Positions 16,678 through 25,504 of a DNA stretch of 64,000 nt are shown here, piece after piece. Below the pieces are notes generated by a model, which was given only the letters and a program-made list of their open reading frames with translations, made no database searches and had not been told where the DNA came from. Location: NCBI GenBank assembly GCA_963761705.1, contig CAVXHK010000001.1, positions 930,001 to 994,000 of the forward strand. The letters run 5' to 3'. Each line of letters opens with the position of its first letter. Positions within the stretch are counted from its first letter, which is position 1. The DNA comes from CAVVKW01 sp963761705. GTDB taxonomy: Bacteria; Verrucomicrobiota; Verrucomicrobiia; Chthoniobacterales; JAATET01. The position numbers and the translations under genes were made by a program.

Positions 16678-18480
16678 ATGAATGAGGAACCATCGTCGCC
16701 ACCGGACTCGACCAATCTGGGAATGGATTTGTCGTTGAGCTTTGGCCCATCTTGGGCGCGCGAGGAGGATTCCAAAGAGCGGCACGAGGCGCTCGCGAAG
16801 CGGCACGGGGGCGGCGAGGACCGACCGCGCAAGGGTGGCAAGCGGGACGATTTCGCTGGACCACGGGCGCGACCGAACTTCAAGCGGACGGATAGCGGCG
16901 GCGGAGCCCGGGCCGACAAGCGTGGCGGTGCTCGCCGCGACGACCGGGGTAGCGGGGATCGGCGACCGCCGGAGCCGAAGGAAGAGCCTAAGCTGACGGG
17001 GTGGAACGTGAAATTTCTGCCGGACCGGCGGGGCGTCGATGGACTGGCAAAGCAGATCAAGGCGTCGGCCAAGGCGTTTCCTCTGTTTGACCTCGCGCGG
17101 CTGGTGCTGGAAAAATCCGAGCGCTACGTGGTCGAGTTCCGCCGGGCGGGCGAGGGCGCGCAGCCGGTCTGGCAGGTCAAGAGCGACGGGACTCTCTGGA
17201 CGAGCGAAGGTGAGGCGGTGACGCGGGCGCTGGCAGCTGATCTGGGGAAATATTATCGCCGGGAGCGGGTGACCGTGGAACCGCCGAAGGGGGCGTTTCC
17301 GTTCGTCGCGGTGTGTGGAATGAGCGGAACCCTGTTGGGGCCGCCGAACTATCACGATTACCAAACGAAGGTGATGGCGCTGCATCAGGAGCGCTTCGCG
17401 AACCTGCCGTTCGAGGTCTACAAGTCACGGATCAAGATGGAGCGGGACGAGGAGCTCATCGAGAAATGGCGGGAGGAGCAGAGCACGAAGGACGTGTTCT
17501 ACGCGATCGTTGAAGAGGTCGCCGCGCCGGTCGCGGCTGAGGTCGCGCCCGAGAATGCTAAAGCGGAAGCCGCGGCAGAAACGGATGCGGCAGACGTCAA
17601 CGAAGGTACCGCGGACGTCGCGGAGCCCCCGGAGGTTGCGGTGAGCGAAGAGGCCATTGCGCCGATCGCCGATCCGGTCGAAGCCGCGCCAGCTGCCGAG
17701 ATCGAGGTCCCGGAGGCACCGCCGATCGAGGTAGCCGAGTCGGTCGTCGATGAAGCGCCCGTCGAAGTCGAAGACGTCGCACTTGCTCCGGTGGCTGACG
17801 CGCCGCTGGGCGAGAAATTTGAGACGATGGCGGACGTCGAGGCTCACTTCCGGGCCAACCATTTGAAACAGTCGGTGATCGCGATCCGGGACAAAGTCGT
17901 GGTCAGTGGACCGGCGGCGTTGAATGATTCCGCGCCACTGGTGCTTGGGTTGACCCGGGGTCTTTGGGGAGAACTCGACCGCTTTCCGTTGCCGATGGCG
18001 CACGGGTTGGGTCAGCAGCTGGCCTCGAAGGGGCTGCAGATCTTCAAACTCAACGACAAGGTGACTTACGCTGGAGTCGCGCGGCCGCGTTTCCTCGATC
18101 TCGCGCAGACGCCGATGTCGGCCGGACTCAGCGGAATTTATAATTACCTCGTGGAGCACCCGGGCCAGGCGCGGGCGGAGCAGTGGGCAGGATTGATCAA
18201 GTTGCGTCCGGAAGATCAGGAAGACCGCGAGTCGGCCGTCGCCCGCGATCTCTCGTGGCTGATCCACGAAGGCTACGTGGTGGATTTTGCGAAGAAAGGG
18301 ATGTCAGTCCTGCCGCGCGCAACGGGTCAGAAGAAGCCGAGCCCGCGGCCGAAGGCGGCGGAGGCTGCCGCGCCGGAAGTCGTGGTTGAGCCGGTCGCCG
18401 ATGCTGAGACCACCGCAGAGCCGGAGATCGTGTCCGCTCCGGCGGACCTGCCGACGCCGGACGAGACGCCGCAAGGGTGA
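16678..18480 (+). CDS. Conserved-type hypothetical protein with disordered basic N-terminus and acidic linker
   Basis: A 600-residue protein in three parts. Residues 1-105 are Gly/Arg/Asp/Lys-rich and likely disordered, as in RNA-binding tails. Residues about 105-285 form a folded domain (GWNVKFLPDRRGVDGLAKQI, KAFPLFDLARLVLEKSERY, YHDYQTKVMALHQERFANL). A long Ala/Glu/Val/Pro linker (about 285-380) then leads to a C-terminal region with a winged-helix feel (ARDLSWLIHEGYVVDF). It overlaps rnhA by 4 bases (GTGA), which suggests a link with RNA or RNA-DNA hybrids. No named family is recognised. Confidence 0.65.
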   Translation: MNEEPSSPPDSTNLGMDLSLSFGPSWAREEDSKERHEALAKRHGGGEDRPRKGGKRDDFAGPRARPNFKRTDSGGGARADKRGGARRDDRGSGDRRPPEPKEEPKLTGWNVKFLPDRRGVDGLAKQIKASAKAFPLFDLARLVLEKSERYVVEFRRAGEGAQPVWQVKSDGTLWTSEGEAVTRALAADLGKYYRRERVTVEPPKGAFPFVAVCGMSGTLLGPPNYHDYQTKVMALHQERFANLPFEVYKSRIKMERDEELIEKWREEQSTKDVFYAIVEEVAAPVAAEVAPENAKAEAAAETDAADVNEGTADVAEPPEVAVSEEAIAPIADPVEAAPAAEIEVPEAPPIEVAESVVDEAPVEVEDVALAPVADAPLGEKFETMADVEAHFRANHLKQSVIAIRDKVVVSGPAALNDSAPLVLGLTRGLWGELDRFPLPMAHGLGQQLASKGLQIFKLNDKVTYAGVARPRFLDLAQTPMSAGLSGIYNYLVEHPGQARAEQWAGLIKLRPEDQEDRESAVARDLSWLIHEGYVVDFAKKGMSVLPRATGQKKPSPRPKAAEAAAPEVVVEPVADAETTAEPEIVSAPADLPTPDETPQG

Positions 18481-18917
18481 AGCGGGTCGTCGTTCACACG
18501 GACGGCGGTTGCCGGGGGAATCCCGGGCCGGGCGGTTGGGGCGCGGTGCTCGTCTACGGGGCGCAACGCAAGGAACTGAGCGGTTCGGCGGGAACGACAA
18601 CGAACAATCGCATGGAACTCCAGGCGGCGATCTCGGCGCTGGAGGCTCTTGTCCAGCCCTGCGAGGTCGAGTTTTTTACCGATTCGAAGTACGTGCAGAA
18701 CGGGATTTCGTCGTGGATCGCCGGATGGAAAAAGAACGGCTGGCAGACGAAAGCTCGGCAGCCGGTGAAAAACGTGGACCTCTGGCAGCAGCTCGACGCG
18801 GCGGCGGTGAAACACACGATCGAGTGGCGCTGGCTCAAGGGCCACGCCGGGCACCGTGAGAATGAACGGTGTGACGTGCTGGCGAACGCGGCGATGGATG
18901 AGTTGATGGCGAGGTGA
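18477..18917 (+). CDS. rnhA: Ribonuclease HI
   Basis: A 146-residue RNase HI that cuts the RNA strand of RNA-DNA hybrids. All catalytic residues are in place: Asp in HTDGGCRGNPGPGGWG, Glu in NNRMELQAAISAL, Asp in FFTDSKYVQNGI, and His/Asp in LKGHAGHRENERCDVLAN. The basic handle region (WKKNGWQTKARQPVKN) is present. It starts with GTG overlapping the stop of the preceding gene, so translation is coupled. A second RNase H (type II, rnhB) is encoded at 24485-25096. Confidence 0.96.
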   Translation: MKRVVVHTDGGCRGNPGPGGWGAVLVYGAQRKELSGSAGTTTNNRMELQAAISALEALVQPCEVEFFTDSKYVQNGISSWIAGWKKNGWQTKARQPVKNVDLWQQLDAAAVKHTIEWRWLKGHAGHRENERCDVLANAAMDELMAR

Positions 18918-19012
18918 CGACGTGACCCGTCCAAGGAAGGGCACCGCGGTGGCCCGACCTTTTCCGTGTTCAACCCGGTGGGTTGTGGCATGCTTCCGGT
19001 CGCAAATTTTTT

Positions 19013-20863
19013 ATGAGCACGACCACTTCCACACCCGAAAAACACGAGTTCCAGGCGGAGATCGCCCAGCTGCTTAACATCGTCATCCACTCCCTCTACA
19101 CGGATAAGGAGATTTTTATCCGGGAGCTGATCTCGAACGCGGCGGATGCGACGGAGAAATTAAAATTTCTGCAGACGTCCGGGACGGAGGTCTTTGAAGC
19201 GGATCGGGCACTGGAGATCGCGGTCAACACGGACGACACGGCAAAGACAATCACCATCGCGGACGCCGGTATCGGGATGACGCGGGACGAGCTGATCGAG
19301 AATCTCGGGACCATCGCGCACTCGGGTTCGAAGGCATTTTTGCAGCAGATCAAGGAGAAGGCGGCGGCGGACAAGGGCGGCGCGGCTGAGATCATCGGTC
19401 AATTCGGCGTTGGTTTTTACTCGGCGTTCATGGTCGCGTCGAAGGTGACGGTTTACACGCGAAGCTCGCAACCGGACTCGCAAGGCTGGATCTGGACGTC
19501 GGACGGGGTGAGTAGCTACGAGCTGGAGGAAGCCAGCGAGTTGCCGCGCGGCACGAAGATCGTCATCCACCTCACCGAGGAGGATCAGGAATACGCGAAC
19601 GAGCACCGGGTCGAGTCGATCATCAAGCGGTATTCGAACTTCGTCGGGGCTCCGATCGAACTGAATGGGAAAACGGTCAACACGATCAGCGCGATCTGGA
19701 CGCGGAACAAAAGCGAGATCACCGACACGGACTACGAGGAATTCTACAAGTTCATCGGTCACGACAGCGATTCACCGCTCTACCGGCTACACTTCAACGC
19801 CGACGCGCCGCTCGCGATTCGTGCGCTGCTCTTCGTTCCCAAGCACAGCATGGAGAAGCTGGGGATGCCGAAGACGGAGAGCGAGGTGCATCTTTACTGC
19901 CGCAAAATCCTCATCCAATCGAAGTCCAAGGGACTCTTCCCCGAGTGGCTGCGCTTCCTCAAGGGCGTGGTCGACAGCGAGGATCTGCCGTTGAACATCT
20001 CGCGCGAGACGATGCAGGACAGCGCGCTGCTGCAGAAACTGAACAAGGTGCTCACGACGCGCTTCCTCAAGTTCCTCGACGAGGAGGCGAAGGGCGATCC
20101 GGAGAAGTTCGCCGGGTTCTTCAAGGAGTTCGGTCACTTCCTCAAGGAAGGGATTGTGAGCGATTACACGCACCGGGACGCTCTGGCGAAGCTGTTGCGT
20201 TACGAGACTTCGACTTCAGAAACGGCGGGGTCGCTGACCGACTACGTGTCTCGGATGGGCGACGAGCAGAAGGAGATCTACTTCATCTCGGCGTCGTCGC
20301 GGGAGGCTTGCCTCGCGAGTCCGTACTACGAAGGTCTCAAGGCGAAGAATCTCGAGGTGCTCTTTCTTTTCGATCCGTGGGACGAGTTCGTGATGGACCA
20401 TCTGCACGAGTTCGACGGCAAGCCGATCGTGTCGGCGGAAAAAGCCGAGATCGAGCTGGAGAAGGGCGAGACCAAGCTGGACGACGACGCGGCGCGCCTG
20501 CTGTGCAATTTCATCAAAGAGACGCTGGGCGACAAGGTGGACGAGGTCCGGGTGTCGGCACGGCTGGTCGACAGTCCGGCGGTGGTCGTCGAAAGCGACA
20601 AGGGGATGACGTCGAGCATGCGGCGGATGTTGAAAAATCTGAATCGCGGTGAGGCGAATCCCTTCAAGCAGAATCTGGAGATCAATCCGGCGCACCCGAT
20701 GATCGCTGGGCTCGAGACAACGCGCGAATCGAACTCGGATCTCGCGAAGCAGGTGACCGAGCAGATCTTCGACAACGCGCTCATTTCGGCCGGTCTCATG
20801 GAAGACCCGAACGCGATGCTCCGCCGGATCAATTCGTTGCTCGAGCAACTGGTCACGCGCTAG
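19013..20863 (+). CDS. htpG: Molecular chaperone HtpG (Hsp90)
   Basis: A 616-residue Hsp90. The GHKL ATPase domain starts with EFQAEIAQLLNIVIHSLYT and holds the ATP-site motifs ELISNAADATEKL, DAGIGMTRDEL and GQFGVGFYSAFM. The middle domain includes LPLNISRETMQ with the catalytic Arg, and the C-terminal dimerisation domain ends in INSLLEQLVTR. The open frame begins at 18983, but the ATG at 19013 (MSTTTSTPEKHEFQ) fits the family. The upstream gap of 95 bases carries a degenerate GC-rich repeat rather than a recognisable heat-shock element. Confidence 0.97.
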   Translation: MSTTTSTPEKHEFQAEIAQLLNIVIHSLYTDKEIFIRELISNAADATEKLKFLQTSGTEVFEADRALEIAVNTDDTAKTITIADAGIGMTRDELIENLGTIAHSGSKAFLQQIKEKAAADKGGAAEIIGQFGVGFYSAFMVASKVTVYTRSSQPDSQGWIWTSDGVSSYELEEASELPRGTKIVIHLTEEDQEYANEHRVESIIKRYSNFVGAPIELNGKTVNTISAIWTRNKSEITDTDYEEFYKFIGHDSDSPLYRLHFNADAPLAIRALLFVPKHSMEKLGMPKTESEVHLYCRKILIQSKSKGLFPEWLRFLKGVVDSEDLPLNISRETMQDSALLQKLNKVLTTRFLKFLDEEAKGDPEKFAGFFKEFGHFLKEGIVSDYTHRDALAKLLRYETSTSETAGSLTDYVSRMGDEQKEIYFISASSREACLASPYYEGLKAKNLEVLFLFDPWDEFVMDHLHEFDGKPIVSAEKAEIELEKGETKLDDDAARLLCNFIKETLGDKVDEVRVSARLVDSPAVVVESDKGMTSSMRRMLKNLNRGEANPFKQNLEINPAHPMIAGLETTRESNSDLAKQVTEQIFDNALISAGLMEDPNAMLRRINSLLEQLVTR

Positions 20864-20969
20864 CGGCCAGTTGCTTCGCGGCTTCGCTGGCGGTCTCGCG
20901 TCGGGTGGAACCCGGGTCCGGGGTGCTCGACTTCCGTCGTTGACGGGCCCATCCGCCGGCGGGACCGCC
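20864..20969. repeat. Intergenic GC palindromes at a convergent junction (htpG / 20970 gene)
   Basis: On the minus strand this gap reads GGTAGGGCGGTCCCGCCGGC followed by TCAACGACGGAAG and GGACCCGGGTTCC. The first block and the TCAACGACGG piece recur in the junction at 12680-12820. The block can fold into strong stems (GGCGGTCCCGCC). It is probably a bidirectional terminator or a dispersed repeat; no gene is visible. Confidence 0.5.
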
Positions 20970-21596
20970 CTACCTTTCGTCGTAGGTGCCGATGGCTTGG
21001 AGGGTGTGGTCGGGGCGGACTCGGAAGACTTCTTTGCTGATCGGATACGCCGTGAAGTCGTAGTCGGCGAGGACCGCGTCGGCGATGTCGGCAAAACGGC
21101 TGGCGAGAGCGGGGAAGACGTAGATGCGGTAGCGGTTGGGGATGGCCACGAGAAGGTCGGGACCGAGCGTGGTTTGGAATTTCTCGATGAAATCGGGGGC
21201 GAGAACGGTGGACGCAACGAAGGGTTGGTCGGAATCCATGACCGCAAACTGAATGATGTCGTTGTTGTCTCGGACGAAGCGAGGTTCGAGCGTGGCGAGG
21301 TCTTCGCTGGCGTTCTGGCGGGCGAGGTCGTCGATGCCGGATGGGTTGTCCTCGTATTCGGCGGTGGGGACGTAGGTGACTCGGTCGCCGTCGATGAAGA
21401 CGGGGGTGACGAGGGTCTTTTCCGTGCCGGGAATCGGAATCTGCACCGGCGGGCGCATGAAGGCGGCTTCGGGGATGAGGTGGTAGCGGGGGCCGGAGGG
21501 GGTCTCGTCGGCGGCGGCTGGGAGGATGATGAGCGCGAGGAGCGCGAAGAGGATTTTGTGTTTCGCGGGGCGGGTGGTAATGGTGTTCGGCGACAT
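20970..21596 (-). CDS. Hypothetical exported protein
   Basis: A 208-residue protein with a basic N-terminus and a hydrophobic segment ending in Ala (KILFALLALIILPAAADE), read as a signal peptide. The mature part has no recognised motif; it contains PGTEKTLVTPVFIDGDRVTY and LGPDLLVAIPNRYRIYVFPA. The ATG at 21596 lies within CATG, where the divergent ruvA ATG begins at 21595, so both genes would have essentially no leader if both starts are right. Function unknown. Confidence 0.6.
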   Translation of the reverse strand: MSPNTITTRPAKHKILFALLALIILPAAADETPSGPRYHLIPEAAFMRPPVQIPIPGTEKTLVTPVFIDGDRVTYVPTAEYEDNPSGIDDLARQNASEDLATLEPRFVRDNNDIIQFAVMDSDQPFVASTVLAPDFIEKFQTTLGPDLLVAIPNRYRIYVFPALASRFADIADAVLADYDFTAYPISKEVFRVRPDHTLQAIGTYDER

Positions 21597-22215
21597 GATT
21601 ACTTTTTTGGACGGGAAGTTGGAGGAGGCGTTGCCGACTCAGATTACGGTGAACGTGGGGGGAGTGGGATATCACGTTCTCATTCCGCTTTCGAGTTTCG
21701 ACCGATTGCCGCGGGTGGGTGAGACGATCCGGGTGCTGACTCATCTGGTGGTGCGGGAGGACGCGCACACGTTATTTGGATTCATGAGCGCGCCGGAGCG
21801 GGACCTGTTTCGGCTGCTCACGGGGAGCGTGTCGGGGGTGGGGCCGAAGTTGGCGCTGGCGGTGCTGAGCGGCATGGGGGTCGAAGATTTTAAAACGATG
21901 GTGATGGCGGGGGACGTGGCGGCACTGGCGCGGGTGCGGGGCGTGGGGAAGAAAACGGCGGAGCGGATGGTGCTGGAGCTGCGGGACAAGCTGGGCGTGG
22001 TGGCGGAATGGGAGGCCTCGAGCGCGAAGAACGCCCCGACTCCGCACGATCGGGCGATTCACGATGCGGCGCTGGCTTTGATTTCGCTCGGTTACAAGCA
22101 GGTTGACGCGCACAAGGTGATCAAGCGGGTGATCGAGATAGAGGGTGCCGAGGGGGGAGGTAAATCGGTGGACTCGGAGGCACTCGTCCGGCAGGCGTTG
22201 AAGCTGCTGCTGTGA
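21595..22215 (+). CDS. ruvA: Holliday junction branch migration protein RuvA
   Basis: A 206-residue RuvA. The N-terminal OB-fold domain opens MITFLDGKLEEALPTQITV and VNVGGVGYHVLIP. The middle helix-hairpin-helix domain shows LLTGSVSGVGPKLALAVLSG and VRGVGKKTAERMVLELRDKL. The C-terminal domain III (DAALALISLGYKQVDAHKVIK) contacts RuvB. RuvA tetramers bind four-way DNA junctions and direct the RuvB motor. No ruvB or ruvC is adjacent in the window. It overlaps the following gene by 4 bases (GTGA). Confidence 0.96.
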   Translation: MITFLDGKLEEALPTQITVNVGGVGYHVLIPLSSFDRLPRVGETIRVLTHLVVREDAHTLFGFMSAPERDLFRLLTGSVSGVGPKLALAVLSGMGVEDFKTMVMAGDVAALARVRGVGKKTAERMVLELRDKLGVVAEWEASSAKNAPTPHDRAIHDAALALISLGYKQVDAHKVIKRVIEIEGAEGGGKSVDSEALVRQALKLLL

Positions 22216-23540
22216 GTGATCCGACCGATGAGCTGCGGCGGGTGGCGCGCGTGCGGGCCGCGCTGCCGGCCGCGGGGCTTTTTCACGAGAAGACGTGGCG
22301 GGTGTCGCCGAGGGCGTTCCGGATCTCGGAGGAGTTCGCGGATGAATTGGATAAGCTCGGCTATCGGTTGTCGAAGTTCGTGCGGGCGTGCAACGACCTT
22401 TATCGGCTGAGCGCCGACGGGCGGGAGCCGGGGTGGGTCGCAGAGTTATTGGACCGTGGTAAACCGCCGGAGCTGATCGAGCTGGCGCGGGACCGGGCGT
22501 TCTCGCTGGACATCCCGCGGGTCATCCGACCGGACGTCATCCTCACGGAGGATGGCTACACGATCGCGGAGTTGGACAGCATTCCGGGCGGGATCGGGTT
22601 GACGGCCTGGCTGGGGCAGGTCTACGGGGAGTTGGGGGAGGATATTTTCGGTGGAACGGATGGGATGCTGGAAGGGTTTGCGTCGATTCTCCCGGGTGGG
22701 GGGGACATTGCCGTGTCGGAGGAAGCGGCGACGTATCGGCCCGAGATGGATTACGTCGCGTCGCGACTGAATGAGAAATTTGGGGCGGGGGCTGAGCCGT
22801 GGCGGCTGGTTGATGGTGGGGAACGGGAAGACTGGGCGGAGCGGGTTTATCGATTTTTTGAACTCTTCGACTTGGTCAACGTGCCGGGGGCAGCTGGCCT
22901 GGCCGAGCGGGCGCGGGCGGGATCGGTCAGCGTGACGCCGCCGTTCAAGCCGTGGATGGAGGAGAAGATCTGGTTTGCTCTGTTTTGGCTCAAACCGTTG
23001 GAGGGGTATTGGAGAAAGGCGATCGGGGAGCGGACGCTGCGGGAGCTGCGACGGGTGATCCCGTATTCGTGGGTGATGAATCCAGAGCCGCTGCCGGTGC
23101 ACGCGGTCTTGCCTGGGCTGGGGGTGAATGGCTGGGACGAGGTGGGGAATTTTAGTCAGAAAGAGCGGGAACTCATCCTCAAGGTGAGCGGGTTCAGTGA
23201 GACGGCCTGGGGGTCACGGGGAGTGGTCATGGCTCAGGACGTGCCGCAGGTTGAGTGGCGGGCAGCGGTGGCGGGGGCGCTGGGGCACTTCGGAGATCAG
23301 CCGCATCTGCTGCAGGAATTCCACAAGGGTCGACTAGTGGAACAGCTTTGGTCGGATGACACGACGGGCCAGCTGGTCACAATGTCGGGCCGGGTGCGAC
23401 TTTGTCCGTATTATTTCCTCGGAGAGGGAGGCGAGCGGGTGAAGTGCTCGGGGGCGTTGGCGACGATCTGTCCGGCCGACAAAAAACTGCTCCACGGAAT
23501 GAGCGATGCGATCCTCGTCCCGACGGCGGTGGGGGGATGA
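22212..23540 (+). CDS. Hypothetical protein with ATP-grasp-like features
   Basis: A 442-residue cytoplasmic protein starting at a GTG that overlaps the ruvA stop. The segment TEDGYTIAELDSIPGGIGLTAWLG resembles the substrate/ATP-binding part of glutathionylspermidine-synthase-like and other circularly permuted ATP-grasp enzymes, and KVSGFSETAWGSRGVVMAQD could be the glycine-rich ATP loop. The C-terminal part holds CPYYFLGEGGERVKCSG. If correct, it would ligate a carboxylate to an amine. I rate this as fold-level likeness only; the substrate is unknown, and the link with RuvA may be only one of transcription. Confidence 0.55.
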   Translation: MSDPTDELRRVARVRAALPAAGLFHEKTWRVSPRAFRISEEFADELDKLGYRLSKFVRACNDLYRLSADGREPGWVAELLDRGKPPELIELARDRAFSLDIPRVIRPDVILTEDGYTIAELDSIPGGIGLTAWLGQVYGELGEDIFGGTDGMLEGFASILPGGGDIAVSEEAATYRPEMDYVASRLNEKFGAGAEPWRLVDGGEREDWAERVYRFFELFDLVNVPGAAGLAERARAGSVSVTPPFKPWMEEKIWFALFWLKPLEGYWRKAIGERTLRELRRVIPYSWVMNPEPLPVHAVLPGLGVNGWDEVGNFSQKERELILKVSGFSETAWGSRGVVMAQDVPQVEWRAAVAGALGHFGDQPHLLQEFHKGRLVEQLWSDDTTGQLVTMSGRVRLCPYYFLGEGGERVKCSGALATICPADKKLLHGMSDAILVPTAVGG

Positions 23541-23559
23541 GCTTGATGATGCCCGCGGG

Positions 23560-24066
23560 ATGGACTATTCCACTCGCGTGCGGATTTTAGGATTTTTAGC
23601 GTTTTTGATGGTCGTCGGTTGCGCCTCGAGGGGACCGGTGGGCGAAGCGTATTTGGAGCGGACGACCTACCAGAAAATCTACGTGAGTTCCTACTCGGGG
23701 GCATCGAGTGCACCCGGGGGGGCTCCGGTGACGGCTCGGGGGACACGCTACCAGAGCGGGTCGATCTCGAGTGCGTCGGCGGATTGGTCGCGGTGGCCGG
23801 TTGGGACCATTTTTCGCGTGTTGGCGACGGGGGATCTCTACGAGGTGGATGACTTCACCGACAACGTGGTCGGCCGAAACGAGATCCTGCTGTACAAGCC
23901 GCTGCGCTCGAACGTGACGGCGTCGGCCCGGCAATACGTGACGATCGAAGTGATCACTTGGGGCAGTCCGCGGAAGAGTGCGACGATTCTGGAGCGGGCC
24001 CGGTCGAGCACGGCGAAGCGGATCCTGACGGAGTTGGCGGGGCGGTATCCGGCTTCGACGCGATGA
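23560..24066 (+). CDS. 3D-domain-like lipoprotein
   Basis: A 168-residue protein beginning at the ATG at 23560 with a lipoprotein signal (FLAFLMVVGCASRG; Cys21). The mature part, from TARGTRYQSGSISSASADW through WPVGTIFRVLATGDLYEVDD to KPLRSNVTASARQYVTIEVI, follows the double-psi beta-barrel layout of the 3D domain found in MltA/RpfB-type cell-wall proteins. The three-Asp signature is only partly kept, so enzyme activity is uncertain. It follows the ATP-grasp-like gene after 19 bases. Confidence 0.6.
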   Translation: MDYSTRVRILGFLAFLMVVGCASRGPVGEAYLERTTYQKIYVSSYSGASSAPGGAPVTARGTRYQSGSISSASADWSRWPVGTIFRVLATGDLYEVDDFTDNVVGRNEILLYKPLRSNVTASARQYVTIEVITWGSPRKSATILERARSSTAKRILTELAGRYPASTR

Positions 24067-24105
24067 GGGAAGGTGCCGGCCCCGCCGGTTGGGCTGGGCA
24101 TTTTC

Positions 24106-24543
24106 CTAATAGTAGTAGCCTTCGGGGAGGTTGAAGGCGTTTTCGGTGAGGGTGATGCGGGGTGGTTTTTCCATGACGACTTCAACGACGTCGAAGCGGA
24201 ACGTAAGGTCGGGGAGGTCGAGCATTCTCAGCCAAGCCATGGCTCCGCGGACGATGCGGTGCTGTTTTTTACGGTCGACGGCGTCGAGGGGTCGCCCGAA
24301 GTCTTCGGTGGTTCGGGTCTTCACCTCGACGAAGGCGAGGATTTTGCCGTGGCGACAAACGAGATCGATCTCGCCGCCGCTGGTGCCGCGGAAGTTGCGG
24401 TGGAGGACTTTGTAGCCCAGACGTCGGAGATGGCGGGCGGCGAGTTGTTCGCCGACTCGACCGAGGGCGAGGTGGGGCGCTTCGTTAGTGCGTGAGCTGA
24501 GCCACGGGGGCGAAACTGCGGCGATGAATCGCGCAAGGTCCAT
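24106..24543 (-). CDS. yraN: UPF0102 (YraN) family nuclease-like protein
   Basis: A 145-residue protein with the YraN core: LGRVGEQLAARHLRRLGYKV, then GGEIDLVCRHGKILAFVEVK, which contains the PD-(D/E)XK-type residues (Glu, Asp, Glu-Val-Lys), and KKQHRIVRGAMAWL. The family is a Holliday-junction-resolvase-like fold of uncertain role. The ATG at 24543 overlaps the 3' end of rnhB by 59 bases; a non-ATG start nearer the rnhB stop is possible because the conserved part begins about residue 26. The order rplS-rnhB-yraN is common in bacteria. Confidence 0.88.
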   Translation of the reverse strand: MDLARFIAAVSPPWLSSRTNEAPHLALGRVGEQLAARHLRRLGYKVLHRNFRGTSGGEIDLVCRHGKILAFVEVKTRTTEDFGRPLDAVDRKKQHRIVRGAMAWLRMLDLPDLTFRFDVVEVVMEKPPRITLTENAFNLPEGYYY

Positions 24544-25096
24544 GCTCGCGGAGGCTAGCGAGATGGGCGGCGGTTGCATAGCCCTTGTGCTGTTCGAAGC
24601 CGTAGCCGGGAAAGTCGCGGGCAAACGTGTTCATGAGCCGGTCACGAGTGACTTTGGCGACGATGCTGGCCGCGGCGATGCTGCTGCAAGACGCGTCACC
24701 CCGGACCAGGGCGGTCTGGGGGATCGGAAAAGGGTGGACCGGGAGGCCGTCGATCAGGGCGTGGCGGGGCTTGAGGTTGAGGGCGAGAACGGCTTCGCGC
24801 ATGGCGGCGTGGGTCGCACCGAGGATGTTCAGCCGGTCGATTTCGGGCGGGTCGCGGTGGGCGGTGGCCCAAGAGACGAGTGGGTTTGAGACGATGTGGT
24901 CGTAGAGTCGGTTGCGCGCTAGGGAAGTAAGTTTCTTCGAGTCGTCGAGTCCGCTGACGTCGAACCCGATGGGCAGGATGACGGCGGCAGCCACGACGGG
25001 TCCGGCCAAGGGGCCCCGGCCGGCTTCATCGACGCCAACGACGGGGGCGCTGCCCTGTTCGATGAGGCGTTGCTCGGTCGCGAAAGTGCAGGGCAC
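24485..25096 (-). CDS. rnhB: Ribonuclease HII
   Basis: A 203-residue RNase HII, which removes ribonucleotides misincorporated into DNA. The active-site strand VVGVDEAGRGPLAGPVVAAA (Asp-Glu), LDDSKKLT, and GDASCSSIAAASIVAKVTRD (second Asp) are all present, along with YGFEQHKGYAT. It is followed by yraN with overlapping frames and preceded by rplS at 43 bases, all on the minus strand. Confidence 0.96.
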   Translation of the reverse strand: MPCTFATEQRLIEQGSAPVVGVDEAGRGPLAGPVVAAAVILPIGFDVSGLDDSKKLTSLARNRLYDHIVSNPLVSWATAHRDPPEIDRLNILGATHAAMREAVLALNLKPRHALIDGLPVHPFPIPQTALVRGDASCSSIAAASIVAKVTRDRLMNTFARDFPGYGFEQHKGYATAAHLASLREHGPCAIHRRSFAPVAQLTH

Positions 25097-25139
25097 GAAG
25101 AACTGGGTGGGGGTGATGAATCGCCGGAGGCGAGGAGCC

Positions 25140-25493
25140 TCAGCGCTTGAAGGCCTTTTCTTTGACCGTGGTGGCGGATTTGCCGATTCGGTCGCGGAGA
25201 TAGTTCAACTTCGCGCGCCGAACGGAGCCGCGGCGTTCGACCTCGATCTTGGCGATGCGGGGTGAGTGCACGGGAAAAACGCGCTCGACCCCTTCGCCGT
25301 AGCTGATGCGGCGGACGGTGAAGGCGGCGTTGATGCCGGTGCCTTTGCGACCGATGACGATGCCAGTGAAGATCTGGATCCGCTCCTTGTCGCCTTCGAT
25401 CACTCGGCAGTGGACTCGGACGGTGTCGCCGACGGCAAACGCCGTGACATCCTGCTTCATTTGTTCCTTCTCAATCTGATCGATTACGTTCAT
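25140..25493 (-). CDS. rplS: 50S ribosomal protein L19
   Basis: The 117-residue product matches L19 in length and sequence: FAVGDTVRVHCRVIEGDKER, IQIFTGIVIGRKGTGINAAF, VERVFPVHSPRIAKIEVERR and the closing AKLNYLRDRIGKSA. It sits at the 30S-50S interface. In many bacteria rplS follows trmD and rimM; here the upstream neighbour is instead the 3' end of a hybrid kinase gene (11 bases away), so the usual ribosomal-protein context is lost on that side. Confidence 0.97.
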   Translation of the reverse strand: MNVIDQIEKEQMKQDVTAFAVGDTVRVHCRVIEGDKERIQIFTGIVIGRKGTGINAAFTVRRISYGEGVERVFPVHSPRIAKIEVERRGSVRRAKLNYLRDRIGKSATTVKEKAFKR

Positions 25494-25504
25494 GGCCGGT
25501 AAAT

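Noticed and set aside
16566..17072. N-terminal extension of the secreted protein at 15261-16565
   Set aside because: The extra 169 residues are Arg/Ser/Pro-rich and overlap the divergent 600-residue gene; the ATG at 16565 starts a clear signal peptide.
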